Positions 1-6,699 of a stretch of 36,081 nt of DNA are shown in pieces. Under the pieces are notes generated by a model, which was given only the letters and a program-made list of their open reading frames with translations, had not been told where the DNA came from and ran no database searches. The stretch covers positions 1 to 36,081 of IMG/VR virus record IMGVR_UViG_3300017971_000537, one strand, 5' to 3'. The position numbers were made by a program, and so were the translations under genes. This DNA is from a virus. Each line of letters opens with the position of its first letter. The first letter of the stretch is position 1.

Positions 1-540
1 ATACCCCAGACTAATCCATGTGGTGTCTGCCCATGTACCAACACCGGACACCTTCACCTGGCTTGAATTTTTGGCAATAATAAGGTCGATGTCTGTCGTC
101 CCATCATCAGAAGTAAACCAAACACCGTCGCTTGGTGCAGCATTTCTAAGGTCAGTATTGACAATACACAACCCTATATCGAGTTCCATATCACTAACAT
201 CTGCCCCATATATTCTGGTCTTAAACCATGCTTTCTTTCCGGTAGCGAACAAGAACACTTCCGAATCGTTTGTTCCCCCATCCTTGGAAAGCTGGATAGA
301 GTCAAATTTTCCCTCTGTTGCTGCACCAGGGGTTAAGACCAAAGCACCCCCGACAACCGTATCACTTACCGCAAGTGTTCCGGTACCCGAAGTCGAAGTA
401 ATCCAATCGGCAGTAGAATATTGAAAAAAATCATTGAAATACCCGTGCGTAACCGTAGGGTCAGGCATAGGCATTTCAGACAGGGTTTTCCCCTTCGCAA
501 TGTTTGTCACGCCATCAGCGTATCTTTGTGGTGAGCTCAT
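1..540 (-). CDS. Fibre-like virion protein, 5' part only (runs off the left edge)
   Basis: An open frame starts at ATG 540 (MSSPQRYADGVTNIAKG...) and is still open after 180 codons at position 1, so its C-terminus lies outside the window. AAGGAG lies a few bases upstream of the ATG. From about residue 35 the protein is rich in G, T, S, D and beta-type residues (YFNDFFQYSTADWIT, then alternating hydrophobic and polar stretches), resembling the jelly-roll or LamG-like domains of phage fibre and surface proteins. It is the last visible gene of the leftward late operon, after the sulfotransferase-like gene. No enzyme motif is visible. A receptor-binding or decorating role is inference from context and composition. 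Confidence 0.75.
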   Translation of the reverse strand, partial: MSSPQRYADGVTNIAKGKTLSEMPMPDPTVTHGYFNDFFQYSTADWITSTSGTGTLAVSDTVVGGALVLTPGAATEGKFDSIQLSKDGGTNDSEVFLFATGKKAWFKTRIYGADVSDMELDIGLCIVNTDLRNAAPSDGVWFTSDDGTTDIDLIIAKNSSQVKVSGVGTWADTTWISLGY

Positions 541-568
541 TTATATGTTCTCCTTAAAAAGCGTTCTC

Positions 569-1279
569 TTATAGAGAACGTCTGGTAGACGCTTCTAAGG
601 TTATTCCCGCTTTCATTTTATGTTTATATTTTTTGTCCATATCTTCCGTTGGAACAATAAACAGTTCCATAGAAGATTGCCCTTTGACGTTTGCCTTTAC
701 TTTCTCAACAACTCGCTGGTCTTTTGGTATTCCTACAAAATCCAACAGGTTATCCACTTTATCCAAGTCGCTTAGGCTTTTCACATTTAAACTGAATATC
801 CTGTTGGGATACTTTAACAGCGCAACATGGGTTAGCCTATGGTAAATATCGTATGTATGCGCTATCTGGTCTTTGCTCGGTGGAAACCCGAAGAACGGGT
901 ACATCCCAAACCAGAAGTCAGGGGTTGCCCATTGTGTCGGGGTATTCATTGCTTCCCTTCGGTTTTCACTACTCTTCCAGAACGATTCAACCGTTTCCTC
1001 TTTGTCCCGCCACATATTGACAAACTTCACTCCTGGGAATAGCTTCACCATCTGGCTCAAGTGCTGGATCCACACATAGCTGACATCCCCCGTGAAATCG
1101 TATTTCTCTGCTCTCCTTCGGATTTGCTTTATCACCTTATGATAATCGCTGAATATTCCAAACCAGTGAAGTCCGTCTATCTCATGGGAAAAATAACTGT
1201 TCGGCTGTATGTTCAAAAGGTGGGCAAGCGAGGTTGTCCCACACTTACCCACCCCGAAACCTAAAACTAACTGTCTCAT
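569..1279 (-). CDS. Sulfotransferase-like protein
   Basis: This 236-residue protein begins MRQLVLGFGVGKCGTTSLAHLL, which contains the P-loop-like 5'-phosphosulfate-binding motif (GxxKCGTTSL) of PAPS-dependent sulfotransferases. A later segment, VKFVNMWRDKEETVESFW (about residues 83-100), resembles the 3'-phosphate-binding strand and helix, where an Arg and a Ser follow a hydrophobic strand. Family members move a sulfuryl group from PAPS to a hydroxyl or amine. The acceptor cannot be read from the sequence. The gene overlaps the upstream zinc-protein gene by ATGA, with GGAGAAATT upstream of the start, so it belongs to the late operon. It may modify a virion glycan or a host surface component. 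Family call fairly secure, role unknown. Confidence 0.8.
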   Translation of the reverse strand: MRQLVLGFGVGKCGTTSLAHLLNIQPNSYFSHEIDGLHWFGIFSDYHKVIKQIRRRAEKYDFTGDVSYVWIQHLSQMVKLFPGVKFVNMWRDKEETVESFWKSSENRREAMNTPTQWATPDFWFGMYPFFGFPPSKDQIAHTYDIYHRLTHVALLKYPNRIFSLNVKSLSDLDKVDNLLDFVGIPKDQRVVEKVKANVKGQSSMELFIVPTEDMDKKYKHKMKAGITLEASTRRSL

Positions 1280-1506
1280 TCGCTTAATTTCTCCATAATG
1301 TCGTTACATTTATCGAGAATGTCATCTAACTTATCTTCTATATCGTTTGCTGTCTCTTTTAAACTTAAAAGTTTTTTTATTGTATGAAAGTGAATCCCCA
1401 TAAAAACTGTTGATCCACTTCCAAAACATGAACTGCATAGTTCCCCATCTTGGAAACCAGTACCTTCGCAATCTTCACAGGTGCTTGGAGGCCCATAATC
1501 TGTCAT
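1276..1506 (-). CDS. Small DnaJ-type zinc-motif protein
   Basis: A 76-residue protein with two CxxCxG-type motifs near the N-terminus (CEDCEGTGF and CSSCFGSG), the pattern of the DnaJ cysteine-rich domain, so it probably binds one zinc ion. The C-terminal half (LLSLKETANDIEDKLDDIL...) is a probable coiled coil. AGGAG lies 7 bases before ATG 1506, two bases past the stop of the beta-helix gene, and its own stop overlaps the sulfotransferase start. A similar motif occurs in the protein at 31938-32120. Function unknown; a chaperone-like or scaffolding role would be speculation. Confidence 0.7.
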   Translation of the reverse strand: MTDYGPPSTCEDCEGTGFQDGELCSSCFGSGSTVFMGIHFHTIKKLLSLKETANDIEDKLDDILDKCNDIMEKLSE

Positions 1507-1508
1507 AA

Positions 1509-2516
1509 TTATGCTCCTGCAACACCAGTTTGCTCAATATGCAGACCACCACCTGTGCCAGTAATCGGCATCGTTCCAATAACCATATCCAGGTTATCGT
1601 CCTGCCATTCATCAATACCAAAAGCACTGCAATTATGTAAAAGAATCGAATGCTTTTGACCACTTGCGGTAGTATGAAATGCTTGGTTAATACTTGTCCC
1701 ATCATCGGCAAAGTTGGTAAAAATACAATTATCAAACAAGATATTTCTACCCGTTGAAGTAGCTGCCGGGACTGCAACCATCGCACAAGCCGCTGTTTTA
1801 GAGTGGGATTTAATCTGACAATCTTTAAAGGTTATATTGTTAGGTCTGCTTGTACTCGTAAAACGTATGCACCCCTGGTCAGAACCAGTTCTGATGCTCC
1901 ACACATCTTGACCAATGTGACACCTTTCAAACATCGAAAGGCCGGCATTACCTATATAGAGAGCAGCAGCCGCAGCCGTTGCAACCTGAGTGGTTGCCAT
2001 CAAACCGTTGAAGTAACAATTGTTAAAATAATTTCCGTAACTTGTGACTTCAACAGCACATAGATTTCCCGCATCAGCAGCACGATTCGAAAAAGACATA
2101 TTCCAGCACTGGCAATTATGACCGGCAAAATCCACAACCTCGGCAACCGCAGCAGTCGTGCATTCCATAAGAACATTAGGCGCATAAGAATCGACACCAT
2201 AATATCCGGGCCCACCAAGACCGACTAAATGCGTGTGGTGTTTTGCCCATGAAAGAGCCGAAGTCACGGTATAAGCCCCTGGAAACACATAGACTGTATC
2301 ATTACGCCCTGTGGTAGTAGCAGCATAGGCAGCCGCAACCGATGTAAAAACCTTACCCTTGGGTAAATGCTTTGTTGCCCAATCATTAAAATAACTTGTT
2401 GAACTATTAGCCGAAGGAACAACAAAGAATGCATCACCCGTCAAACCCTGTGTATTTGGCCCAACCGGATGACCGAAACTTGTAATCCCATTTGGAAAAT
2501 TAGTATATCTCGCCAT
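1509..2516 (-). CDS. Probable beta-helix virion protein
   Basis: A 335-residue protein. After MARYTNFPNGITSFG and a short linker comes a region typical of right-handed parallel beta-helix proteins: VFTSVAAAYAAT..., VYVFPGAYTVTSALSW, HTHLVGLGGPGYYG, then repeated strands with N and F ladders (NCQCWNMSFSNR, NYFNNCYFNGL, ITFKDCQIKSH, ILFDNCIFTNF). Phage proteins of this shape are often tailspikes or surface decorations that bind or cleave polysaccharide, but no catalytic residues can be assigned. The position just after the major capsid gene fits a structural protein. The start has AAAAGGT at a usable distance. The first codons may form a virion-attachment segment. Confidence 0.7.
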   Translation of the reverse strand: MARYTNFPNGITSFGHPVGPNTQGLTGDAFFVVPSANSSTSYFNDWATKHLPKGKVFTSVAAAYAATTTGRNDTVYVFPGAYTVTSALSWAKHHTHLVGLGGPGYYGVDSYAPNVLMECTTAAVAEVVDFAGHNCQCWNMSFSNRAADAGNLCAVEVTSYGNYFNNCYFNGLMATTQVATAAAAALYIGNAGLSMFERCHIGQDVWSIRTGSDQGCIRFTSTSRPNNITFKDCQIKSHSKTAACAMVAVPAATSTGRNILFDNCIFTNFADDGTSINQAFHTTASGQKHSILLHNCSAFGIDEWQDDNLDMVIGTMPITGTGGGLHIEQTGVAGA

Positions 2517-2537
2517 TATATTTTACCTTTTTAGGAA

Positions 2538-2561
2538 CAACCTGTATGTCTCAACAGGTTG
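2538..2561 (-). promoter_or_regulatory. Leader hairpin upstream of the beta-helix gene
   Basis: An 8-bp perfect inverted repeat (CAACCTGT / ACAGGTTG) with an 8-base loop lies about 20 bases upstream of ATG 2516. There is no T-run after it on the minus strand, so it does not look like a terminator. It could be an RNA-processing or stability hairpin in the late transcript after the HNH insertion. Role unproven. Confidence 0.4.
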
Positions 2562-2630
2562 CCCGGATGATTTGCACACCCGCTTAACCATCTCAAAAAC
2601 AGCACACTCATCATGATACTGTTTTATCGG

Positions 2631-2659
2631 TTGACATTAGCCTACAAAGCTGATACAAT
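2631..2659 (+). promoter_or_regulatory. Sigma-70-type promoter for the HNH gene
   Basis: TTGACA at 2631-2636, a 17-base spacer, then TACAAT at 2654-2659. This is a consensus -35 and a near-consensus -10 at the ideal spacing, pointing at the plus-strand HNH gene whose ATG lies 33 bases downstream. It allows transcription against the direction of the surrounding late operon. A closely matching promoter precedes the other HNH gene at 10223-10251. Confidence 0.8.
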
Positions 2660-2691
2660 GATTGTATCGTGCAATATAGGAGATTATTAAT

Positions 2692-3216
2692 ATGTCTAAA
2701 TTAAATATGGGTTATGTTCTTGTCAAACATCCAAACCACCCAAATGCCCACCATGATGGTTATGTCCCAGAGCATCGGCTCATTGTTGAAGCCCATCTTG
2801 GTCGTTATCTTACGCCTAAGGAATGTGTCCATCACATTAATGGGGATAGATCTGATAATCGCATCGAAAACCTTGTTGTAATGACATACCAACATCATGC
2901 ACAAATACATAATGGCAATTTTCATATGCTTTCCAATAAAAAATGGCTTGTCTATCAGTACATAACCCTGAATAAAACAATTATAAAAATATCAAAGGAG
3001 CTTGGATGTAGCAATACCTCTGTTTACAAAGCACTTAAAAAACATAAAATTAAAATTAAGGTTCGACATAAAACCAGATTTCCAAAGCTCCTTGACAAAA
3101 AATGGCTTAGAAAAAAAACTGAAACCATGACCCAACATGAAATAGCAAAACTTCTTGGTTGTAGTCATACCTCTGTTTACAGGTTCCAAAAATATTATAA
3201 TATCCATAAGCCATGA
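2692..3216 (+). CDS. HNH homing-type endonuclease with two helix-turn-helix repeats
   Basis: A 174-residue HNH nuclease. The metal-finger core reads EHRL (H28), VHHING (H47-H48), then N56 and N60, the pattern of phage HNH_3-type enzymes that nick or cut DNA. Two similar DNA-binding repeats follow: residues about 97-120 (ISKELGCSNTSVYKALKK) and 147-170 (HEIAKLLGCSHTSVYRF), each preceded by KKWL. A good ribosome site (AGGAG) and its own promoter lie upstream. It sits on the strand opposite to the flanking capsid and beta-helix genes, as expected for a free-standing homing endonuclease inserted between them. It is related to the HNH nuclease at 10284-10856, but there the helix-turn-helix is N-terminal. 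Confidence 0.9.
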   Translation: MSKLNMGYVLVKHPNHPNAHHDGYVPEHRLIVEAHLGRYLTPKECVHHINGDRSDNRIENLVVMTYQHHAQIHNGNFHMLSNKKWLVYQYITLNKTIIKISKELGCSNTSVYKALKKHKIKIKVRHKTRFPKLLDKKWLRKKTETMTQHEIAKLLGCSHTSVYRFQKYYNIHKP

Positions 3217-3243
3217 CAATTTGTTAATTATTTCAAGTACTTA

Positions 3244-4155
3244 TCACGCACCAGGATTCCCATAGATACCCCGTGGGTCGGTCCAACCAAAGCTGTAACG
3301 CTCGTAGCCCAACCATTTGAGGTTCTTGGTATCAAAATCGTTATCCATATCAAACATGATAGGATCACGGTCATAGTGAATCATACCCCTTGGCGCATTT
3401 GTCCGAACAAACCACGCATCCGTATCGGTAAAGTAGTGGTTCATTTTAATGCCCTTCGGCAGGGAATTAGTTACCCTTAGAGCATTAAGGTCATTGTTAG
3501 CAGTTCCCGACTGAAGGGTAGACTTTAGAATCCTGTTGGCCTCATACCAATCGTTTCGATGGATATGAAGGCTTTGAGGCATTAAGTTAATCTTTAACCC
3601 CCTGTCGTTCGTATATCCCATAATCGCAATACAGGCATCCTCTATAGCGTCTTCGCAAAGGTCACACGCCGCAGACGGCTCATTCGCCCAGGTGCCAGAC
3701 TTAGACACATGAGCCTCGGAACATAGTTCCAGACCGTCACCACCCGTATAAGAGCTATTGAACGCACGGTTATACACCTGTGCCGCAACATTTTCCTTGG
3801 TTTGACGGAAGGAAAAAGCGAGAGCTTGCGCCCTTCGCTTGGAGACAACCGCATAAAGGTTATCTCTGTTTTCCTCAAACGTAATCATAAAACCAAGGGC
3901 ATACGCAACATGGGTGTACCGTTTTGTAAAGCCCTGCGATTCGGAGTCGTACCTTGCACCTTCACCTTCCGGCTTCACCTGTGCAAGGTGGAACCCGGTT
4001 ACAAGGACGTCCTCTTCATAATGTTTACTTGATGTATCCTTATCAAACAGATCAGGAAATTCGGGGGTATGCTCGTTATACGCTCTCCCCCACCACGCTT
4101 TAACACCCGGCACTAATGCAGCAGGGTGATTACCAGTTGAAATTACACCAGCCAT
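3244..4155 (-). CDS. Major capsid protein
   Basis: A 303-residue protein with the features of HK97-fold major head subunits of the Mu gpT-like group. These include an N-terminal arm, a long E-loop-like segment around FHLAQVKPEGEGARYDSE, then a helix with FSFRQTKENVAAQVYNRAF (about residues 134-152) followed by GGDGLELCSEAH, which resembles the 'dG..LFs..H' pattern of this family. The C-terminal segment is aromatic-rich (WLGYERYSFGWTDPRG). AAAGGAGGGT lies upstream of ATG 4155. The gene follows scaffold and decoration-like genes, the usual head-gene order. It would form the icosahedral shell. Confidence 0.85.
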   Translation of the reverse strand: MAGVISTGNHPAALVPGVKAWWGRAYNEHTPEFPDLFDKDTSSKHYEEDVLVTGFHLAQVKPEGEGARYDSESQGFTKRYTHVAYALGFMITFEENRDNLYAVVSKRRAQALAFSFRQTKENVAAQVYNRAFNSSYTGGDGLELCSEAHVSKSGTWANEPSAACDLCEDAIEDACIAIMGYTNDRGLKINLMPQSLHIHRNDWYEANRILKSTLQSGTANNDLNALRVTNSLPKGIKMNHYFTDTDAWFVRTNAPRGMIHYDRDPIMFDMDNDFDTKNLKWLGYERYSFGWTDPRGIYGNPGA

Positions 4156-4174
4156 AATCTACACCCTCCTTTCA

Positions 4175-4789
4175 TTAGGTCTTGGAGACACCAGCCACGT
4201 TGCCCGTTGCAGCAGCCCGTAACTGATGAGTATTAATCATAACTTCCCAAACACAATTGTCACCCAATTCGTTGTCGGGCATATTAGCCGCCCTCAGAAT
4301 CAGCAGTGGGTTACTCTGGTCAACAGAAGGAGCAGTGGATGTCCCTTCATCAAGTTTCACACCAGAAAGACCCGTTACGGTACTTGCCGTACCTGTAATC
4401 ATAACTGCATTAAGGAACGGGAACAAACTTGTCGGCGTTCCCCCTCCACAACCCCGTATATGATAAACAACAGTCGGATCAACACACACGTTGGCATATC
4501 TTTCCGTAGAAGCAGGGTTGTAAACTTTAGAACAACCCACACTATCGTCAAACGACACAATCACACCATAGATTATGCCACCATCGGTGACAGTGGCTTT
4601 TTCAATAGTATTATACATAGCCGATGCACAAGCATCGTCTGATTCGTCATCTATCATAACGGGATCTCCAATATACATAGCGGTAGCATAAGAACTTGAA
4701 ATGTAGCACTTTTCAGTAACCCCATTCCAAGGCGCACCGCTGATATGCTTTACCGGGCGTAAACCCCAGTAATTAGTATCATTCGCCAT
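4175..4789 (-). CDS. Probable head decoration or head-associated protein
   Basis: A 204-residue protein beginning MANDTNYWGLRPVKHISG, rich in beta-type residues and small residues, with no transmembrane segment or enzyme motif. Proteins with this start (N-Y-W-G-L-R/P-V) and length lie immediately before the major capsid gene in many phages and are usually annotated as structural or decoration proteins. Spacing to the capsid gene is 19 bases. GGAG lies upstream of ATG 4789. The structural role is an inference from gene order. Confidence 0.65.
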   Translation of the reverse strand: MANDTNYWGLRPVKHISGAPWNGVTEKCYISSSYATAMYIGDPVMIDDESDDACASAMYNTIEKATVTDGGIIYGVIVSFDDSVGCSKVYNPASTERYANVCVDPTVVYHIRGCGGGTPTSLFPFLNAVMITGTASTVTGLSGVKLDEGTSTAPSVDQSNPLLILRAANMPDNELGDNCVWEVMINTHQLRAAATGNVAGVSKT

Positions 4790-4824
4790 ATCGTAAAATC
4801 TCCGTTAAATTTAAATTTAATATT

Positions 4825-5271
4825 TTAAGGCTTATACTGAATGCCTTGTGAACCAATGTATCTCTTATCATCTGGCTGCCGTGCTATCTCACCACCTGCT
4901 ATTGCCTCATCAACCTTATCTAACTCCGCTTGCTTTTCTCGCTGGTCTTTCTCGTACCAATCCTTCCTGATTTTCATTAGATATGCTTTCATTGGGCTTC
5001 CATCAGGATGCGTGCCGACTGTTCTGCAAATAGCCGTTGACATTTTATCACGCCCATCCTGGCCCTCTCCAACTTCAACCTCCATTGAGGGATCTAAGAC
5101 AAAGTTGTATCCCCCCTGCTCGGCTTGTGGGAGTCGCCCCTGCCTATCGCACATCCACCTATAGACAAACCTATCTTTCTCTAATATATGGTCGGGGACA
5201 GTCATCCTTGTTCTAAGTTGGCCTAACGGTACACGCTTGCTTCTCGCATCTATTTTTCTCTGTCTTGCCAT
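4825..5271 (-). CDS. Uncharacterised head-region protein
   Basis: A 148-residue charged protein (MARQRKIDARSKRVPLGQLR...) with a basic N-terminus, a central acidic and beta-type part (FVLDPSMEVEVGEGQDG) and a long C-terminal helix (WYEKDQREKQAELDKVDEAIAGG). I do not recognise a named domain. AAGGAG precedes ATG 5271. It lies between the scaffold and decoration genes, so a head-assembly role is likely but not shown. Confidence 0.65.
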   Translation of the reverse strand: MARQRKIDARSKRVPLGQLRTRMTVPDHILEKDRFVYRWMCDRQGRLPQAEQGGYNFVLDPSMEVEVGEGQDGRDKMSTAICRTVGTHPDGSPMKAYLMKIRKDWYEKDQREKQAELDKVDEAIAGGEIARQPDDKRYIGSQGIQYKP

Positions 5272-5281
5272 CGTAATCTCC

Positions 5282-6043
5282 TTATTGTCCTGCTAAATCC
5301 CAATATTCTTTGATATACTGATCTTTTTCCATAAGCCCCGCTTTTACCAATTCGTCACATGCTTCTTTTGCATCCTGTGGCATATCGGAGTATGTTTTCT
5401 TTTTGGGTTTGACTGGCCCTGTGTTATTATCACCACCACCCTCTACCGCATTGGGTTTTTCCCTGTTTGGGTTTTTGAATTTGTCGGGATATCGTGCCTT
5501 AACCTCTTCGGTCACTTTATCAAAAAAGGCTTTTCCCCCTTTAAGACCTGACGTTCTTTCAACAAATCCCGCAATACTATCGGCATAAACTGACAGTTCC
5601 GCATCATTATCGTACCAGGGGTTTTCAGATTTCCATGCTACAAAGCCCGGGTCCAGGTTTGCGTCATTTGTTGATTGTTCAGGTTTTTCAAGTTGTTCGA
5701 GTTTTCTGTCGATAGCGTCAAACCGCTCAACATCGTTGTCCTCAACTGCCTTGCGCTGCTCGGCTTTTAAATCGGCTAACGCCCTTTTGTACGCCAGTTC
5801 GTCCGTCTTTTTATGGTGTTCCGTCAATGTCGCCAAAAGCGACTCGGTTTTTGCGAGTTTTTGCGTGACTTCATCCATTTTGGTTGCCATCGTTTTTGTG
5901 CGCTCTCGGAGTATGGGTAGAACCTCATACCCGTTTTTCACAAATGTTTCGGCATCCTTCCACATTTCAGGGTTGCCCTTGAACTCGTCCTCCGGCACCC
6001 AACCCATTGCCCTCGCCTGTACTTCTATTGACTCATTCCCCAT
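5282..6043 (-). CDS. Scaffold-like protein
   Basis: A 253-residue protein starting MGNESIEVQARAMGWVPEDEF. The central half is strongly helical and charged (RTKTMATKMDEVTQKLAKTE..., then KRALADLKAEQRKAVEDND), the typical coiled-coil composition of phage scaffolding proteins, which guide procapsid assembly and then leave. A proline- and lysine-rich linker (GPVKPKKKT) precedes a short C-terminal helical part, the usual capsid-binding end. I chose ATG 6043, which has GGAGG nine bases upstream, over a TTG at 6064 that lacks such a site. It overlaps the GroES-like gene by 11 bases. Position between portal and capsid supports the call. Confidence 0.8.
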   Translation of the reverse strand: MGNESIEVQARAMGWVPEDEFKGNPEMWKDAETFVKNGYEVLPILRERTKTMATKMDEVTQKLAKTESLLATLTEHHKKTDELAYKRALADLKAEQRKAVEDNDVERFDAIDRKLEQLEKPEQSTNDANLDPGFVAWKSENPWYDNDAELSVYADSIAGFVERTSGLKGGKAFFDKVTEEVKARYPDKFKNPNREKPNAVEGGGDNNTGPVKPKKKTYSDMPQDAKEACDELVKAGLMEKDQYIKEYWDLAGQ

Positions 6044-6458
6044 TTCTTGTTTCCTCCAATTCAAAGGTTACTTTCTCAGGATTGAACCTGTATCTTTCAT
6101 CTTCAATACTGCCGTCAACATGCTTGACTTTTTTAATAATCAATTCTTCTTTGGTAATAATCGCAGCAACGTCTTTATCATTGCACATGATATAGGTTTT
6201 TCCATCTGCGCCAGGAACTTCATGTACTCCGGCATACTTGGCAAACTGTACTCGATCTCCGATCTTAGGCTTTGGCTCTCCAAAATCCTCAAAGGCTTTA
6301 CCACCATGCGCTATCAGATACCCCCTTACCGCTGCCGCCTGTTCAATGTCCTTCACCCTATCGGGTCTTAAAATACCGCCCAATGTCTGGTCCGAAACCT
6401 CATCGGGTCGGATAACTACCTTGTATTCTATTGGTTGTATTCCTGACTCGTTTTCCAT
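6033..6458 (-). CDS. GroES-like co-chaperonin (Cpn10 family)
   Basis: A 141-residue protein with the GroES barrel pattern: YKVVIRPDEV at residues 12-21, the mobile-loop segment TLGGILRPD (25-33) that carries the GroEL-binding GGIL, then RGYLIAHGGKAFED, KIGDRVQFAKYAG (65-77), and IMCNDKDVAAII near residue 100, matching the family's late 'm.e.dilai' strand. A C-terminal extension of about 40 residues follows. GroES caps GroEL during folding, and phage versions (T4 gp31 type) help fold large capsid proteins. No GroEL gene is visible, so it would work with the host chaperonin. It lies between portal and scaffold genes, and AGGGAG precedes ATG 6458. Confidence 0.88.
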   Translation of the reverse strand: MENESGIQPIEYKVVIRPDEVSDQTLGGILRPDRVKDIEQAAAVRGYLIAHGGKAFEDFGEPKPKIGDRVQFAKYAGVHEVPGADGKTYIMCNDKDVAAIITKEELIIKKVKHVDGSIEDERYRFNPEKVTFELEETRNGE

Positions 6459-6462
6459 ATTT

Positions 6463-6699
6463 CTAATCTCCCTCTAAATTAAAAATAAACTCTAAGCCCT
6501 CTATCTTTCCGCACATTTCAGCGGTTTCCATTGCAGTCTTTTCCATGCTGTCTCTGTCAAATGTCCAACCATGACCTAACTTCTTATGCTGAGATTGAAT
6601 TTTCTGTTCTATCTTAAACCTTACCTTTTTAGTGACAGGATTAAGAAACCATTCAACCAGTTCTTCCTTTGTTAGCACTTCCCTGCTGTCTGTTCGCAT
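6463..6699 (-). CDS. Small uncharacterised protein overlapping the portal gene
   Basis: A 78-residue, mostly helical, charged protein (LTKEELVEWFLNPVTKKV...) without a motif I know. It starts at ATG 6699 inside the 3' end of the portal gene, with AAGGAG about 11 bases upstream, and ends just before the GroES-like gene. The overlap of 47 bases suggests translation coupled to portal. Function unknown. Confidence 0.6.
   Translation of the reverse strand: MRTDSREVLTKEELVEWFLNPVTKKVRFKIEQKIQSQHKKLGHGWTFDRDSMEKTAMETAEMCGKIEGLEFIFNLEGD

Noticed and set aside
1061-1264. Plus-strand frames over the sulfotransferase-like gene.
   Set aside because: They overlap a well-supported minus-strand gene and show no motif.
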